Source of the DNA: Pseudomonas sp. UBA1879
Lineage (GTDB): Bacteria > Pseudomonadota > Gammaproteobacteria > Pseudomonadales > Pseudomonadaceae
Reading direction: 5' to 3'
NCBI RefSeq assembly: GCF_002338065.1
Contig: NZ_DDHJ01000004.1
Coordinates: forward strand, 640,059 to 704,058
Length of the DNA: 64,000 nucleotides
In this document: positions 1 to 8,906 of the stretch, in pieces
How positions within the stretch are numbered: the stretch's first letter is position 1
Layout of the letters: every line of letters starts with the position of its first letter
Notes under the pieces: generated by a model
Databases searched by the model: none
The model's input: only the letters and a program-made list of their open reading frames with translations
Told to the model about the DNA's origin: nothing
Position numbers and translations under genes: made by a program

Positions 1-16
1 AAGCTCACTCCCACAG
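1..16. repeat. Truncated REP arm at the window edge
   Basis: AAGCTCACTCCCACAG is the right half of a REPIN whose left half lies before position 1. Confidence 0.6.
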
Positions 17-37
17 GTGGAAGTGAGCGAACCCGGA

Positions 38-511
38 CTACTCCTGCTGCGCCAACACCTGCCCATCCATCATTCGCAGGCGCTTGGACATGGCGATGGC
101 AATTGCGCGAATGATCTTGGCCGCGACTTTCGGCGCTTCGTTGAGCATCTTGTCCAGCGAGTCCTTGCCCAGATTCAACAGGGTGCAGGCTGAGGCCGCG
201 ACACAACTGGCCGAGCGGCGTTCGCCATCCAGCACGGCCATTTCGCCAAACGCCCGACCGCTGCGCAGGGTCGCGGTCTCCACCGGTTTTCCCTCGCCGT
301 TGCGTTTCTGCACCGACACCGTGCCCGAATGGATGATGCACATGAAGGTGCCCGCGTCGCCTTCACTAAAGATCGCTTCGCCTTTGTCGATGCTGCTGAT
401 GCTGAAGTAACCCGCTGCCGCGGAAAAGTCCGCCGGGGTGAGTGCGAGGAACAGACCGCAGTCCATCAGCATCTCGCGGATTTCATTGTTCAGTGAGGAT
501 GAAGTCGGCAT
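38..511 (-). CDS. Cyclic nucleotide-binding domain protein
   Basis: 157 aa, a single Crp-like cNMP-binding beta-roll over about residues 19-138. The phosphate-binding cassette is intact (FGEMAVL followed by RRSAS), so the Glu and Arg that normally hold the nucleotide are present. There is no helix-turn-helix after the domain, so this is not a transcription factor by itself; it may be a soluble cAMP or c-di-GMP-type sensor or a regulatory subunit. It lies 93 bp downstream of the oligopeptidase B gene on the same strand and could be cotranscribed. The ligand cannot be told from sequence. Confidence 0.85.
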   Translation of the reverse strand: MPTSSSLNNEIREMLMDCGLFLALTPADFSAAAGYFSISSIDKGEAIFSEGDAGTFMCIIHSGTVSVQKRNGEGKPVETATLRSGRAFGEMAVLDGERRSASCVAASACTLLNLGKDSLDKMLNEAPKVAAKIIRAIAIAMSKRLRMMDGQVLAQQE

Positions 512-604
512 GGCATGTTCTTGTTCAATGTTGAAAAAATGACCTCTGAAGCGGCGCAGGGCGACTGGCTGCCTCGCGCCGCCCGATCGGCCCGGCGGGG
601 GGCC

Positions 605-2662
605 TCAGGCCAACTGCAAGACCTTGAAGATAAAGCCGTATTCGAGCGCTACGTCACGCAATCCCTGATACCGCCCGCTCATCCCGCCATGCCCGGCGCC
701 CAGTTCGGTCTTGAGCAGCAGCAGGTGATCGTCGGTCTTGGTGTCGCGCAATTTGGCCACCCACTTCGCCGCCTCCCAATACTGCACCCGGCTGTCGTTA
801 TACCCGGCAATCACCAGCATCGCCGGGTACGCCTGCGCGCTGACATTTTCGTACGGCGCGTAGCCCTTGATCCGAGCGTAGACCTCGGGTTCCTGGGGGT
901 TGCCCCATTCATCGTATTCGGTCACGGTCAGCGGCAGGTCAGGGTCGAGCATGGTGTTGAGGACGTCGACGAACGGCACCTCGGCAATCGCTGCCTTGAA
1001 CAACTCAGGGCGTTGATTCACTACCGCGCCGATCAACAGGCCCCCGGCACTGCCGCCGCTGATCACCAGTTTTTCGGCCGAGGTCAGGTTTTCCGCAATC
1101 AAATGTTCGGCACAGGCAATGAAATCGCTGAACGTGTTCTGTTTGTGTTCCTGTTTGCCACTTCGGTACCAAGCCTCGCCCAGTTCGCCGCCACCGCGCA
1201 CATGGGCGATGGCGAAGGCGACGCCACGGTCCAGCACGCTCAAGCGTGCGTGAGAGAACCACGGGTCCAGGCTCTCGCCATAAGCCCCATAACCGTACAG
1301 ATACAGCGGCACCGGCTGGCCGGCCAATTCGCGTTTGACCACAAGACTGATCGGCACCTGCGTGCCATCGGCGGCGGTCGCCCACAGGCGCTGGCTCACG
1401 TAGGCATCGGCGTCGAATACGCCAAGCACCGGCGTTTCCTTGAGGACGATTTGTTCCCCGGTGGCGAGGTCCAGCTGTCGCACCTGTGGCGGACGGTTCA
1501 GCGATTGATAGCGCAGACGAATCCTGTCGCTCTCGAATTCAAGGGTGTCTTGCACATAGAGGTTGTAGGCCGCGTCCGGCAATTGCACGCGATAGGGCGA
1601 CCCACCTTGTGGGTGAACTTCGACGATCGGCAGGCCGCCTTCGCGCAGGCTCAAGGTCAAACCACGGGCGTTGAGGCTGAAACCGTCGAGCATCACGCTG
1701 TCGCTGTGGGGGATCAGCGTCTGCCAGTCCTTGCGCTCTGGCACGCCGCTCGCCTGCTCAGGCGCGTGGAAGAGGGCGAAGTTGATGCCGTCCTGGTTGC
1801 TGCGAATCAGCCAGCTCCAGGCACCGTCGATCAAACCGTGATCCACCGAATATTCATGACCTTCGCTGCGTGGCGCGATGCACACGAACGGCTGATCCGG
1901 CGTGCTGGCGTCCAGCACCCAACTTTCGCTGGTGGTCTTGCTGTCCAGGCCCAGTACCAGTTGGCGCTCGGAGCTGGTGCGGTAGCAATGCAGGAAGAAA
2001 CGTCCGTCCGGCTCGCTGAACACCAGGTCTGCCGAGTCGTTGCCCAGCGTGTGCCGATACAGCTTGTGCGGGCGGTGGGTGTCGTCCAGTTCGCCGAAGA
2101 ACAGGGTTTGGCTGTCGTTGGCCCAGGTCATGCTGCCGTCGCACGCTTCGAACGGCAGCGCAATGACATCACCGCTGCTCAGTTCTTTGACGTACAGCTG
2201 GTAAACCTCTTCGCCGCTGGTGTCGAGGCTGTAGCCCAGTCGCTGGTGATCCGGACTGATGCTGAAGGCGCCGAGAGAGAAAAAGCCGCCATTGGCCAGC
2301 ACGTTGGGGTCGAGTAGCAGTTCTTCGGCGGTGTCGTCGACGGCCAGTGAATCGTCGGCCGGGCGCGGGCAGCGGTAGTGGCGGGCGTACTCATCGCCCT
2401 CAGTGGTGCGGGTGTAATACAGATACGGGCCCCACGGCGAGGGCAGCGACAAGTCGGTTTCCAGGATGCGACCCTTGATCTCTTGAAAGAGGGTTTCGCG
2501 CAGGGCCTGCTGATCGGCCAATTGCTGTTCTTGATAAGCGTTTTCGGCCTTGAGGTAAGCGAGGACTTCATCGGTATCGCGATTTTGAAGCCAAGCGTAC
2601 GGGTCGGCCCCGTCGGCCTTGCGAGCGACAGGGGCGCGGAAATCTGTGTTGGACGATGACAT
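605..2662 (-). CDS. ptrB: Oligopeptidase B, S9A serine peptidase
   Basis: 685 aa. The start is taken at the ATG giving MSSSNTDFRA; an open frame runs a further 567 bp upstream but overlaps the divergent gene and looks like noise. The N-terminal half is the beta-propeller gate of prolyl oligopeptidases and the C-terminal third the alpha/beta hydrolase. The catalytic triad is visible: Ser about 538 in GGSAGG, Asp about 623 in YNDSRV, His about 658 in GAGHGG. Length and motifs match oligopeptidase B, which cleaves short peptides after Lys/Arg in the cytoplasm. The promoter region of about 140 bp is shared with the divergent gene at 2804. Confidence 0.92.
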   Translation of the reverse strand: MSSSNTDFRAPVARKADGADPYAWLQNRDTDEVLAYLKAENAYQEQQLADQQALRETLFQEIKGRILETDLSLPSPWGPYLYYTRTTEGDEYARHYRCPRPADDSLAVDDTAEELLLDPNVLANGGFFSLGAFSISPDHQRLGYSLDTSGEEVYQLYVKELSSGDVIALPFEACDGSMTWANDSQTLFFGELDDTHRPHKLYRHTLGNDSADLVFSEPDGRFFLHCYRTSSERQLVLGLDSKTTSESWVLDASTPDQPFVCIAPRSEGHEYSVDHGLIDGAWSWLIRSNQDGINFALFHAPEQASGVPERKDWQTLIPHSDSVMLDGFSLNARGLTLSLREGGLPIVEVHPQGGSPYRVQLPDAAYNLYVQDTLEFESDRIRLRYQSLNRPPQVRQLDLATGEQIVLKETPVLGVFDADAYVSQRLWATAADGTQVPISLVVKRELAGQPVPLYLYGYGAYGESLDPWFSHARLSVLDRGVAFAIAHVRGGGELGEAWYRSGKQEHKQNTFSDFIACAEHLIAENLTSAEKLVISGGSAGGLLIGAVVNQRPELFKAAIAEVPFVDVLNTMLDPDLPLTVTEYDEWGNPQEPEVYARIKGYAPYENVSAQAYPAMLVIAGYNDSRVQYWEAAKWVAKLRDTKTDDHLLLLKTELGAGHGGMSGRYQGLRDVALEYGFIFKVLQLA

Positions 2663-2803
2663 GCTGGGCTCTCTCAAAGGTGAAACAGACCGCTCCGGCG
2701 GGTGCCTGCGAAGGCGTGCGGACCGATAACTGAAGCCGGGTAAGCCAGGCTGTCGAAAAGTCGTTATCATAAGCGCCTCTTTACCTGCCTTACCACGGAC
2801 GTC

Positions 2804-3310
2804 ATGACCGACAACGACTATCTCATTGCCTGGGGCCTTTACGCATTCGCTGCGTTGGGCTGTCTGTTGGTGTGGTTCAAGCTGACCGGCTGGATGTGGC
2901 GCTACCTGCGTGAACCGCTTCGCGTGATCGGTGCGGTCCTGCTGTTCTGCCCGACCATCGTCGACCCGGCCAAGGAAATCTACGCCCCGGCGCTGGCCAT
3001 CAGCGTTCTGGACCTTGGGCTCAAGGTCGGCAACAACGTCTGGCGGGCGGCGCTCGACCTGTCCACTTACGGCGCGATCGCCTTGGGCCTGTACGTCGTG
3101 TTTGCGCTGATCCGCTTGCCCTTCCTGCGCAAGAAAAAAGCCCGTCAGGCCCACGCAGACGCCGCTGCCGCACAGGCGGCTGCCGAGCAGAAGCCGCATG
3201 CCGACGATGATGAGCCGTTCGCTACGCAAGGCCCTTCACGTTTCGCCAGCCCTGCGGCGCCTGCCAACGGCGGCAATGTTGGCCGTCATAGGGTCGAACC
3301 CAAACTTTAA
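2804..3310 (+). CDS. Conserved Pseudomonas inner-membrane protein
   Basis: 168 aa. Three hydrophobic segments (about residues 8-27, 42-60 and 85-105) are followed by a basic stretch (RKKKAR) and an Ala-rich, charged cytosolic tail. Proteins of this kind are sometimes labelled MFS transporter, but it is far too short for that. It stands divergent to ptrB and 140 bp before the amidotransferase gene, separated from it by a REP pair. Function is unknown. Confidence 0.75.
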   Translation: MTDNDYLIAWGLYAFAALGCLLVWFKLTGWMWRYLREPLRVIGAVLLFCPTIVDPAKEIYAPALAISVLDLGLKVGNNVWRAALDLSTYGAIALGLYVVFALIRLPFLRKKKARQAHADAAAAQAAAEQKPHADDDEPFATQGPSRFASPAAPANGGNVGRHRVEPKL

Positions 3311-3326
3311 GCGTGGCGAGTACGCC

Positions 3327-3411
3327 TGTAGGCGCGCGCTCGCCCGCGATGCAGTTCTCCAGACACCCGTGTGGTGACTGGCACAACGATTCGCGGGCAA
3401 GCCGCTCCTGC
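3327..3411. repeat. REP pair (REPIN-like)
   Basis: Two inverted REP arms, the left starting TGTAGGCGCGCGCTCGCC and the right ending GGGCAAGCCGCTCCTGC, flank about 35 nt. It sits between the membrane protein gene and the yafJ-like gene. Confidence 0.7.
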
Positions 3412-3450
3412 AAAAATGATGTGTGTCGTTGAGCGCACCGGGATCCGAGC

Positions 3451-4227
3451 ATGTGTGAACTTCTGGGCATGAGTGCCAACGTACCGACCGACATCGTGTT
3501 CAGCTTTACCGGGCTGATGCAGCGCGGCGGTCGCACCGGCCCCCACCGCGATGGCTGGGGCATCGGCTTCCATGAAGGGCGCGGCCTGCGTCTGTTTCAG
3601 GACCCGGCCGCCAGCAGCGAATCGGAAGTCGCGCAACTGGTGCAGCGTTACCCGATCAAGAGCGAAGTGGTCATCGGTCACATTCGGCAGGCGAATGTCG
3701 GCAAGGTCTGCCTGTCCAACACCCATCCCTTCGTGCGCGAGTTGTGGGGGCGCAATTGGTGCTTCGCCCACAACGGCCAACTGGCGGACTTCCACCCGAC
3801 CGCGACGTTCTACCGACCGGTGGGGGATACCGACAGCGAAGCGGCGTTCTGCGACCTGTTGAACCGGGTGCGCGAGGCGTTCCCCGAGCCGGTCGAGATC
3901 GAACAGCTGTTGCCGACATTGGTCGAAGCCTGCAATGAGTATCGCAGCAAAGGCGTGTTCAATGGCTTGCTCAGTGATGGCGATTGGCTGTTTTGCTTCT
4001 GTTCGACAAAGCTCGTGCACATCACCCGACGCGCGCCGTTTGGCCCGGCACGGCTCAAGGATGTCGACGTGATCGTCGATTTTCAGGCCGAAACCACCCC
4101 CAACGACGTGGTCACGGTGATTGCCACCGAACCGCTGACCGAAAACGAAACCTGGAACCGCTATGCGCCCGGCCACTGGAGCCTGTGGCGGCGTGGCGAA
4201 TGCGTGGCCGAAGGCCAATCCGACTGA
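3451..4227 (+). CDS. Class II glutamine amidotransferase, YafJ type
   Basis: 258 aa. It starts MCELLGMS, so removing Met exposes Cys2, the N-terminal nucleophile of class II (Ntn) glutamine amidotransferases. The segments GPHRDGWG, VIGHIRQAN and FAHNGQL are the usual glutaminase-pocket motifs. Family members of this length carry no synthetase domain and probably release ammonia for a separate partner that is not identified here. The gene precedes the DUF2937 gene by 9 bp on the same strand, which suggests a two-gene transcript. Confidence 0.9.
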   Translation: MCELLGMSANVPTDIVFSFTGLMQRGGRTGPHRDGWGIGFHEGRGLRLFQDPAASSESEVAQLVQRYPIKSEVVIGHIRQANVGKVCLSNTHPFVRELWGRNWCFAHNGQLADFHPTATFYRPVGDTDSEAAFCDLLNRVREAFPEPVEIEQLLPTLVEACNEYRSKGVFNGLLSDGDWLFCFCSTKLVHITRRAPFGPARLKDVDVIVDFQAETTPNDVVTVIATEPLTENETWNRYAPGHWSLWRRGECVAEGQSD

Positions 4228-4236
4228 GAGGGACCT

Positions 4237-4761
4237 ATGCTGCGAAGCTATCTGCGACTGGTGTTGTTCACGGCAGGCCTTTTGATCGGGGTGCAGATTC
4301 CCGGCTTCATCAGTGACTACAGCAAACGCGTCGAAGCGCATCTGATGGAAGCGCAACAGAGCCTGCGCGGCTACAGCGACACGGCCGCGCGGTTCTTCAA
4401 TGGCGACGTGCAGGCGCTGATTCAGCATTACCGCAGCAGCGACGACCCAGTGTTCCGCACTGACGCCAACAACATCAGCAACTTGCTGACCCGCAGCCAA
4501 GTGCTCGATCGCGAATGGATGGCCCTGCAAGGCCCTTGGTATCAGCGTGCCTGGCACGTGCTGACCGCCGCCGATTCGGATATCCGCGCCGAGACATGGA
4601 ATGGTTACACCTGGCAGGTGCTGCTGTCGCCGGAAGTCATCGGCTGGGGCCTGTTCTGCGCGCTGCTGTTCTCGTTCGTGATCGAGAGCTTCGTGCTGTT
4701 CATCGACTGGCTGTTCGTAGGACGGCATCACGTGCGCAAAGTGAATCGGGATTGGCAGTAA
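4237..4761 (+). CDS. DUF2937 family membrane protein
   Basis: 174 aa. There is an N-terminal hydrophobic segment (about residues 5-25) and another near the C-terminus (about 135-155), with a hydrophilic, probably periplasmic, helical region between them. The opening LRSYLRLVLFTAGLLIGVQIPGF and overall size fit DUF2937. It starts 9 bp after the yafJ-like stop. Its biochemical role is not known. Confidence 0.8.
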   Translation: MLRSYLRLVLFTAGLLIGVQIPGFISDYSKRVEAHLMEAQQSLRGYSDTAARFFNGDVQALIQHYRSSDDPVFRTDANNISNLLTRSQVLDREWMALQGPWYQRAWHVLTAADSDIRAETWNGYTWQVLLSPEVIGWGLFCALLFSFVIESFVLFIDWLFVGRHHVRKVNRDWQ

Positions 4762-4780
4762 CGAGCGCGGCCGCTCTTGT

Positions 4781-4866
4781 GTAGGCGTGAGCTTGCTCGC
4801 GCTGCGGAGTGTCAGCTTGGGCAACAGTGTCTGACACTGCGCATCGCGAGCAAGCTCATTCCTGCA
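4781..4866. repeat. REPIN
   Basis: Inverted arms GTAGGCGTGAGCTTGCTCGC and GCGAGCAAGCTCATTCCTGC, separated by about 40 nt. This fills the start of the 303-bp gap 4762-5064; the remainder holds only the pxpA ribosome-binding site AGGAG at 5052 and no recognisable gene. Confidence 0.85.
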
Positions 4867-5064
4867 GTTCGGCGCCATTCTAGACACCGGACCGTTCACT
4901 TTTTCTTATCCCCTGCCTCTGCTTTTATTCGTTGGACGCATCATCCCCGTCCGTCCAAGAATGCGCCTGCACACGACAGGCGCATTTCAACGCTGCAAAG
5001 CGACGCTTCCCACGCGTAGACTCTAGCCTCGTCCCCAACCTTCAACCGCACAGGAGATCACCCC

Positions 5065-5817
5065 TTGGGCCGCCTGTTATTGAATTGTGATATCGGCGAA
5101 AGCTACGGCGCCTGGACCATGGGTCTCGATGCCGAGGTCATGCCGTATATCGATTGCGCCAACATCGCCTGCGGTTTTCATGCCGGGGACCCCAGTGTCA
5201 TGCGCAAGACCGTGGCCTTGGCCCTGAGCCACCACGTCACGATCGGCGCGCACCCGGCTTATCCGGATCTGGTCGGTTTCGGGCGTCGCTCGATGGCCTG
5301 CTCGCCGCAGGAGATTCAAGACTTGCTGCATTACCAGATCGGCGCGCTGGACGGCGTGGCCCGTGGCCAAGGCGGCCGGGTCAGCTACGTTAAACCCCAT
5401 GGCGCGATGTACAACGACATGATGGCCAACCCGGTACAACTGCGCGCAGTCATCGAAGGCATTGCCCGTTATAACGCCGAACTGCCGCTGATGCTGCTGT
5501 CCATGCGCGACAACAGCGCAGCGCAAGCCATTGCCGATGAGTTCGGCGTCACCCTTTGGTTCGAGGCCTTCGCCGACCGCGCCTACGACAGCGCAGGCCG
5601 TCTGGTCTCCCGCAACTTGCCGGGGGCTGTGCATCACGATCCTGAGCGGATCATCGATCAGGCCATGACCTTGTCCCGCGGCGACGCGCTGATTGCCAGC
5701 GATGGCAGCGAGTTGCTGCTTCACGTCCACACCCTGTGCGTGCATGGCGACAACGCCAGCTCCATCGCGGCGGTGCAACGCATTCGCGAAGCCTTGGACC
5801 AGACGTCCGCCTCATGA
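5065..5817 (+). CDS. pxpA: 5-oxoprolinase subunit A (LamB/YcsF family)
   Basis: 250 aa. It begins at a TTG codon; AGGAG lies 8 bp upstream and the protein aligns from its first residues (GRLLLNCDIGESYGAW), so the unusual start is well supported. The NCDIGESYG and NIACGFHAGDP motifs define the family. PxpA works with PxpB and PxpC in ATP-dependent opening of 5-oxoproline to glutamate, repairing the product of spontaneous glutamine/glutamate cyclisation. The stop overlaps the pxpB start (ATGA), so translational coupling is likely. Here pxpA comes first in the operon. Confidence 0.93.
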   Translation: MGRLLLNCDIGESYGAWTMGLDAEVMPYIDCANIACGFHAGDPSVMRKTVALALSHHVTIGAHPAYPDLVGFGRRSMACSPQEIQDLLHYQIGALDGVARGQGGRVSYVKPHGAMYNDMMANPVQLRAVIEGIARYNAELPLMLLSMRDNSAAQAIADEFGVTLWFEAFADRAYDSAGRLVSRNLPGAVHHDPERIIDQAMTLSRGDALIASDGSELLLHVHTLCVHGDNASSIAAVQRIREALDQTSAS

Positions 5818-6518
5818 ATCTGCGCATTGAAGTCGTCGCGATCGATTGCCTGATGGTGCGCCTGTTCGATGCCATCGATGAAGCCAACATGCCGTGGATG
5901 CTTGCCGCCAGCGTGCGTCTACGCGAAGGTTTCGGCGCGCACTTGATCGATCTGGTGCCGTCGTACACCACGCTGATGGTGCATTACGACCTGATGGCGC
6001 TGAGCCCGCAACAGGCCCGCGAGCTTATTGCTCAAGCGCTGACTGGGCTTTCCCCCGATGCCGCCAAGGCCGGGAGACAGCATGTGTTACCCGTGTGGTA
6101 CGACCTCAGCGTCGGCCCCGAACTGACGCTGCTGTCCCGACGTAGCGGGCTGCCGGTGGACGACGTGATCCAGCGTCACAGTCAACGTGAGTATCAGGTG
6201 TTCGCCTTGGGTTTCGCCCCGGGGTTCGCCTTCATGGGGCTGGTCGAAGAAATCCTCGCCGCCCCTCGCATCAACACCCCGCGCAAGCGCGTGGCGGTAG
6301 GCAGCGTGGGCATCGCCGAGCGCCAGACAGCGGCTTATCCGCTTGAGTCCCCCGGTGGCTGGAACATTCTCGGTCGCACCCCCGCGAAATTGTTCGACCG
6401 CGACATCGACGGCTACAGCCTCATGCAACCCGGCGACACCGTGCGTTTCGCACCGATCGATCACGCCGAATTCATTCGTCTGGGCGGAGACGACACTCCC
6501 TTGGAGGCCCTGGCATGA
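5814..6518 (+). CDS. pxpB: 5-oxoprolinase subunit B
   Basis: 234 aa, family also called allophanate hydrolase subunit 1 or KipI-like. The start is taken at the ATG overlapping the pxpA stop (MNLRIEVVAIDC); an in-frame extension into pxpA exists but has no support. The signature GFAPGFAFMGLV and RVAVGSVGIAERQTAAYP segments are present. It forms the kinase-like part of the 5-oxoprolinase with PxpC. Overlap with pxpC is again ATGA. Confidence 0.92.
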   Translation: MNLRIEVVAIDCLMVRLFDAIDEANMPWMLAASVRLREGFGAHLIDLVPSYTTLMVHYDLMALSPQQARELIAQALTGLSPDAAKAGRQHVLPVWYDLSVGPELTLLSRRSGLPVDDVIQRHSQREYQVFALGFAPGFAFMGLVEEILAAPRINTPRKRVAVGSVGIAERQTAAYPLESPGGWNILGRTPAKLFDRDIDGYSLMQPGDTVRFAPIDHAEFIRLGGDDTPLEALA

Positions 6519-7441
6519 GTCTGCTGACGGTCAAAAACAGCACGCCGCTGTGCCTGCTACAGGACGCGGGGCGCTTCGGCGTCCGCCATCTCGGCGTAAC
6601 TCAGGGCGGCGCGCTGGACTGGGTATCAATGGCGTGGGCCAACCGCTTGCTGAGCAATGCGCTCGACGCCGCTGTCATCGAAATCACCCTCGGCGGGCTG
6701 ACCTTGAGCGCCGAATCCGATTGCTGTCTGGCGCTGGCCGGTGCCGATCTGGGCGCCATGCTCGACGATCGCTCTGTCGCCCCGTGGCGCAGCTTTTTCG
6801 TCCGTAAGGGCCAGCAATTGCGCTTCACCCAACCGGTGTCCGGCGCCCGCGCCTACCTCGCCGCCCCTGGGGGGTTTGATGCCTTCGACGTGTTGGGCAG
6901 TCGCGCGACCGTGGGAAGGGAAGGGCTGGGTGGCCTCGACGGAACAGGCAAAGCATTGCGCGAAGGCGATCAACTGCGCTATTGCGGCCTGTCGTTCGAA
7001 CTGCACACGTTGCCTGATCATCTGATCCCGAACGTCGACGAAGCACGCCCGCTGGACGTCGTCCTCGGCGCGCAGATCGGCCAGTTCAGCGGCCTGAGCC
7101 TGTTCGACGCGTTCAACAGCAACTGGACCCTCGACAGCCGCGCCGACCGCATGGGCCAACGCCTGCTCGGCCCGGAGCTGATCTATCAGGGCAAACCCAT
7201 GATCTCCGAAGGCATCCCCCTCGGCGCCATTCAGGTTCCACCGGATGGCCAGCCGATCGTGCTGCTTAATGATCGCCAGACCATCGGCGGTTATCCCCGA
7301 TTGGGCGCATTGACCCCGCTGTCGCTGGCGCGACTGGCGCAAAAGCTGCCGGGGAGTGAAGTGCGAATGAAGGCGGTGGTGCAGGAGGTGGCGTGGCGGG
7401 AGCAGGTGGAGGTTGTGCAGCGATTGGCCAAGCGGGTCTGA
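6515..7441 (+). CDS. pxpC: 5-oxoprolinase subunit C
   Basis: 308 aa, biotin-dependent carboxyltransferase/KipA-like family (allophanate hydrolase subunit 2). The family motifs LQDAGRFGVRHLGVTQGGALD near the N-terminus and LGAIQVPPDGQPIVLLNDRQTIGGYP near residue 235 are complete. It is the last gene of the pxpABC operon and starts at an ATGA overlap. A REP pair follows and may stabilise or end the transcript. Confidence 0.92.
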   Translation: MSLLTVKNSTPLCLLQDAGRFGVRHLGVTQGGALDWVSMAWANRLLSNALDAAVIEITLGGLTLSAESDCCLALAGADLGAMLDDRSVAPWRSFFVRKGQQLRFTQPVSGARAYLAAPGGFDAFDVLGSRATVGREGLGGLDGTGKALREGDQLRYCGLSFELHTLPDHLIPNVDEARPLDVVLGAQIGQFSGLSLFDAFNSNWTLDSRADRMGQRLLGPELIYQGKPMISEGIPLGAIQVPPDGQPIVLLNDRQTIGGYPRLGALTPLSLARLAQKLPGSEVRMKAVVQEVAWREQVEVVQRLAKRV

Positions 7442-7468
7442 GTCTGGTGCCGGACATGGATTTGATGG

Positions 7469-7556
7469 GTGGGAGCCGCCTTTTGTGGTGAAGGCGGTGT
7501 GTCAGCTGATCTCAATGTCTTTGGCCTGACGCATTCGCCACCAAGGCGGCTCCCAC
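7469..7556. repeat. REP pair between converging genes
   Basis: Arms GTGGGAGCCGCC and GGCGGCTCCCAC with secondary inverted arms TGGTGAAGGCGG and TTCGCCACCA. It lies between the 3' ends of pxpC and the VWA gene, where it could serve both as a bidirectional terminator. Confidence 0.75.
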
Positions 7557-7584
7557 AGTTGATTGCGTTCAGGAAGCCATGGAC

Positions 7585-8763
7585 CTATTTCGCCAGATAC
7601 CGCATCCCTTCCTCCAACCCCCGCAGCGTCAGCGGATACATCTGGTCTTCGATCAGATCCCGCACGATATTGGTGGACGTGGTGTAAGCCCAGGCGTCTT
7701 TGGGGTAGGGGTTGATCCAGATGATTTTCTTGAACTTGGCCATGAAGCGGTGCATCCAGACGTAACCGGCTTCTTCGTTCCAATGTTCGACGCTGCCGCC
7801 CGGTTGGGTGATTTCGTAGGGCGCCATGGCGGCGTCGCCGATGAAGATCACTTTGTAGTCGGCGCCGTATTTGTGCAGCAAATCCTGGGTCGAAGTGCGT
7901 TCGGACGTGCGGCGCAGGTTGTTCTTCCACACCGATTCATAAATGAAGTTATGGAAGTAGAAATACTCCATGTGCTTGAACTCGGTCTTGCAGGCCGAGA
8001 ACAGTTCTTCGCAGATCTTCACGTGGGCGTCCATCGAGCCGCCGATGTCGAACAGGAGTAACAGCTTGATGGTGTTGCGGCGTTCCGGACGCATCTGGAT
8101 GTTCAGCAGCCCGGCATCGCGGGCGGTGTGGTCGATAGTACCGTCGATATCCAGTTCGTCCGCTGCACCCTGACGCGCGAATTTGCGCAGGCGGCGCAGG
8201 GCGACTTTGATGTTGCGTGTGCCAAGTTCGACCTGGTCGTCAAGGTTCTTGTACTCGCGCTGATCCCAGACCTTGGCGGCTTTGCCCTGCCGCTTGCCCG
8301 CATCGCCGACACGAATGCCTTCCGGGTTGTAGCCGCCGGAGCCGAACGGGCTGGTGCCACCCGTGCCGATCCACTTGTTGCCACCGGCGTGACGTTCTTT
8401 CTGTTCTTCCAGACGCTTCTTGAATGCTTCGATGAGCTTGTCGAGACCGCCCAACGATTGAATCTGGGCGCGCTCTTCATCGGTCAGCGAGCGTTCGAAT
8501 TCCTTGCGCAACCAGTCTTCAGGAATCAGCGCCTGCAGGTGATCATCGAGCTTTTCCAGCCCGTTGAAATAGGCGCCGAACGCCCGGTCGAACTTGTCGT
8601 AGTGGCGCTCGTCCTTGACCAGAATCGCCCGCGACAGGTAGTAAAACTCGTCCATGTCGGCGAACGTCACCCGCTGCTTCAGGGCGTTGATCAGGTCCAG
8701 CAGCTCACGCACCGAGACCGGCACCTTGGCTGCGCGCATTTCGTTGAACAGGTTGAGCAACAT
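7585..8763 (-). CDS. VWA domain protein, CoxE-like
   Basis: 392 aa. The start is taken at MLLNLFNEMR; the frame stays open 66 bp further upstream without a good start. The N-terminal 200 residues are helical and charged; the von Willebrand A domain follows with an atypical MIDAS, DIGGSMD instead of DxSxS. Such proteins pair with MoxR AAA+ ATPases to assemble metal sites or activate enzyme complexes. The MoxR gene lies 143 bp upstream on the same strand. The substrate complex is unknown. Confidence 0.88.
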   Translation of the reverse strand: MLLNLFNEMRAAKVPVSVRELLDLINALKQRVTFADMDEFYYLSRAILVKDERHYDKFDRAFGAYFNGLEKLDDHLQALIPEDWLRKEFERSLTDEERAQIQSLGGLDKLIEAFKKRLEEQKERHAGGNKWIGTGGTSPFGSGGYNPEGIRVGDAGKRQGKAAKVWDQREYKNLDDQVELGTRNIKVALRRLRKFARQGAADELDIDGTIDHTARDAGLLNIQMRPERRNTIKLLLLFDIGGSMDAHVKICEELFSACKTEFKHMEYFYFHNFIYESVWKNNLRRTSERTSTQDLLHKYGADYKVIFIGDAAMAPYEITQPGGSVEHWNEEAGYVWMHRFMAKFKKIIWINPYPKDAWAYTTSTNIVRDLIEDQMYPLTLRGLEEGMRYLAK

Positions 8764-8906
8764 GACGAGGCCCTCAATAAAACGCTTGGCGATAAGTCGG
8801 CGAGCTAAGATCAGGCAAGGCGAAAACAAGCGAAGAAGCGGAGTTTAGGCACCTAAATGAGCATTCCGAGCTTGTTTTCAACGCAGCATGATCGACGCGC
8901 AACCAC

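Noticed and set aside
515..2317. A 600-codon open frame antisense to ptrB
   Set aside because: High-GC codon shadow of a clearly conserved peptidase; no start signal or recognisable domain.
2663..3229. N-terminal extension of oligopeptidase B to 874 aa
   Set aside because: The extension crosses the divergent gene and promoter; the conserved family start is at 2662.
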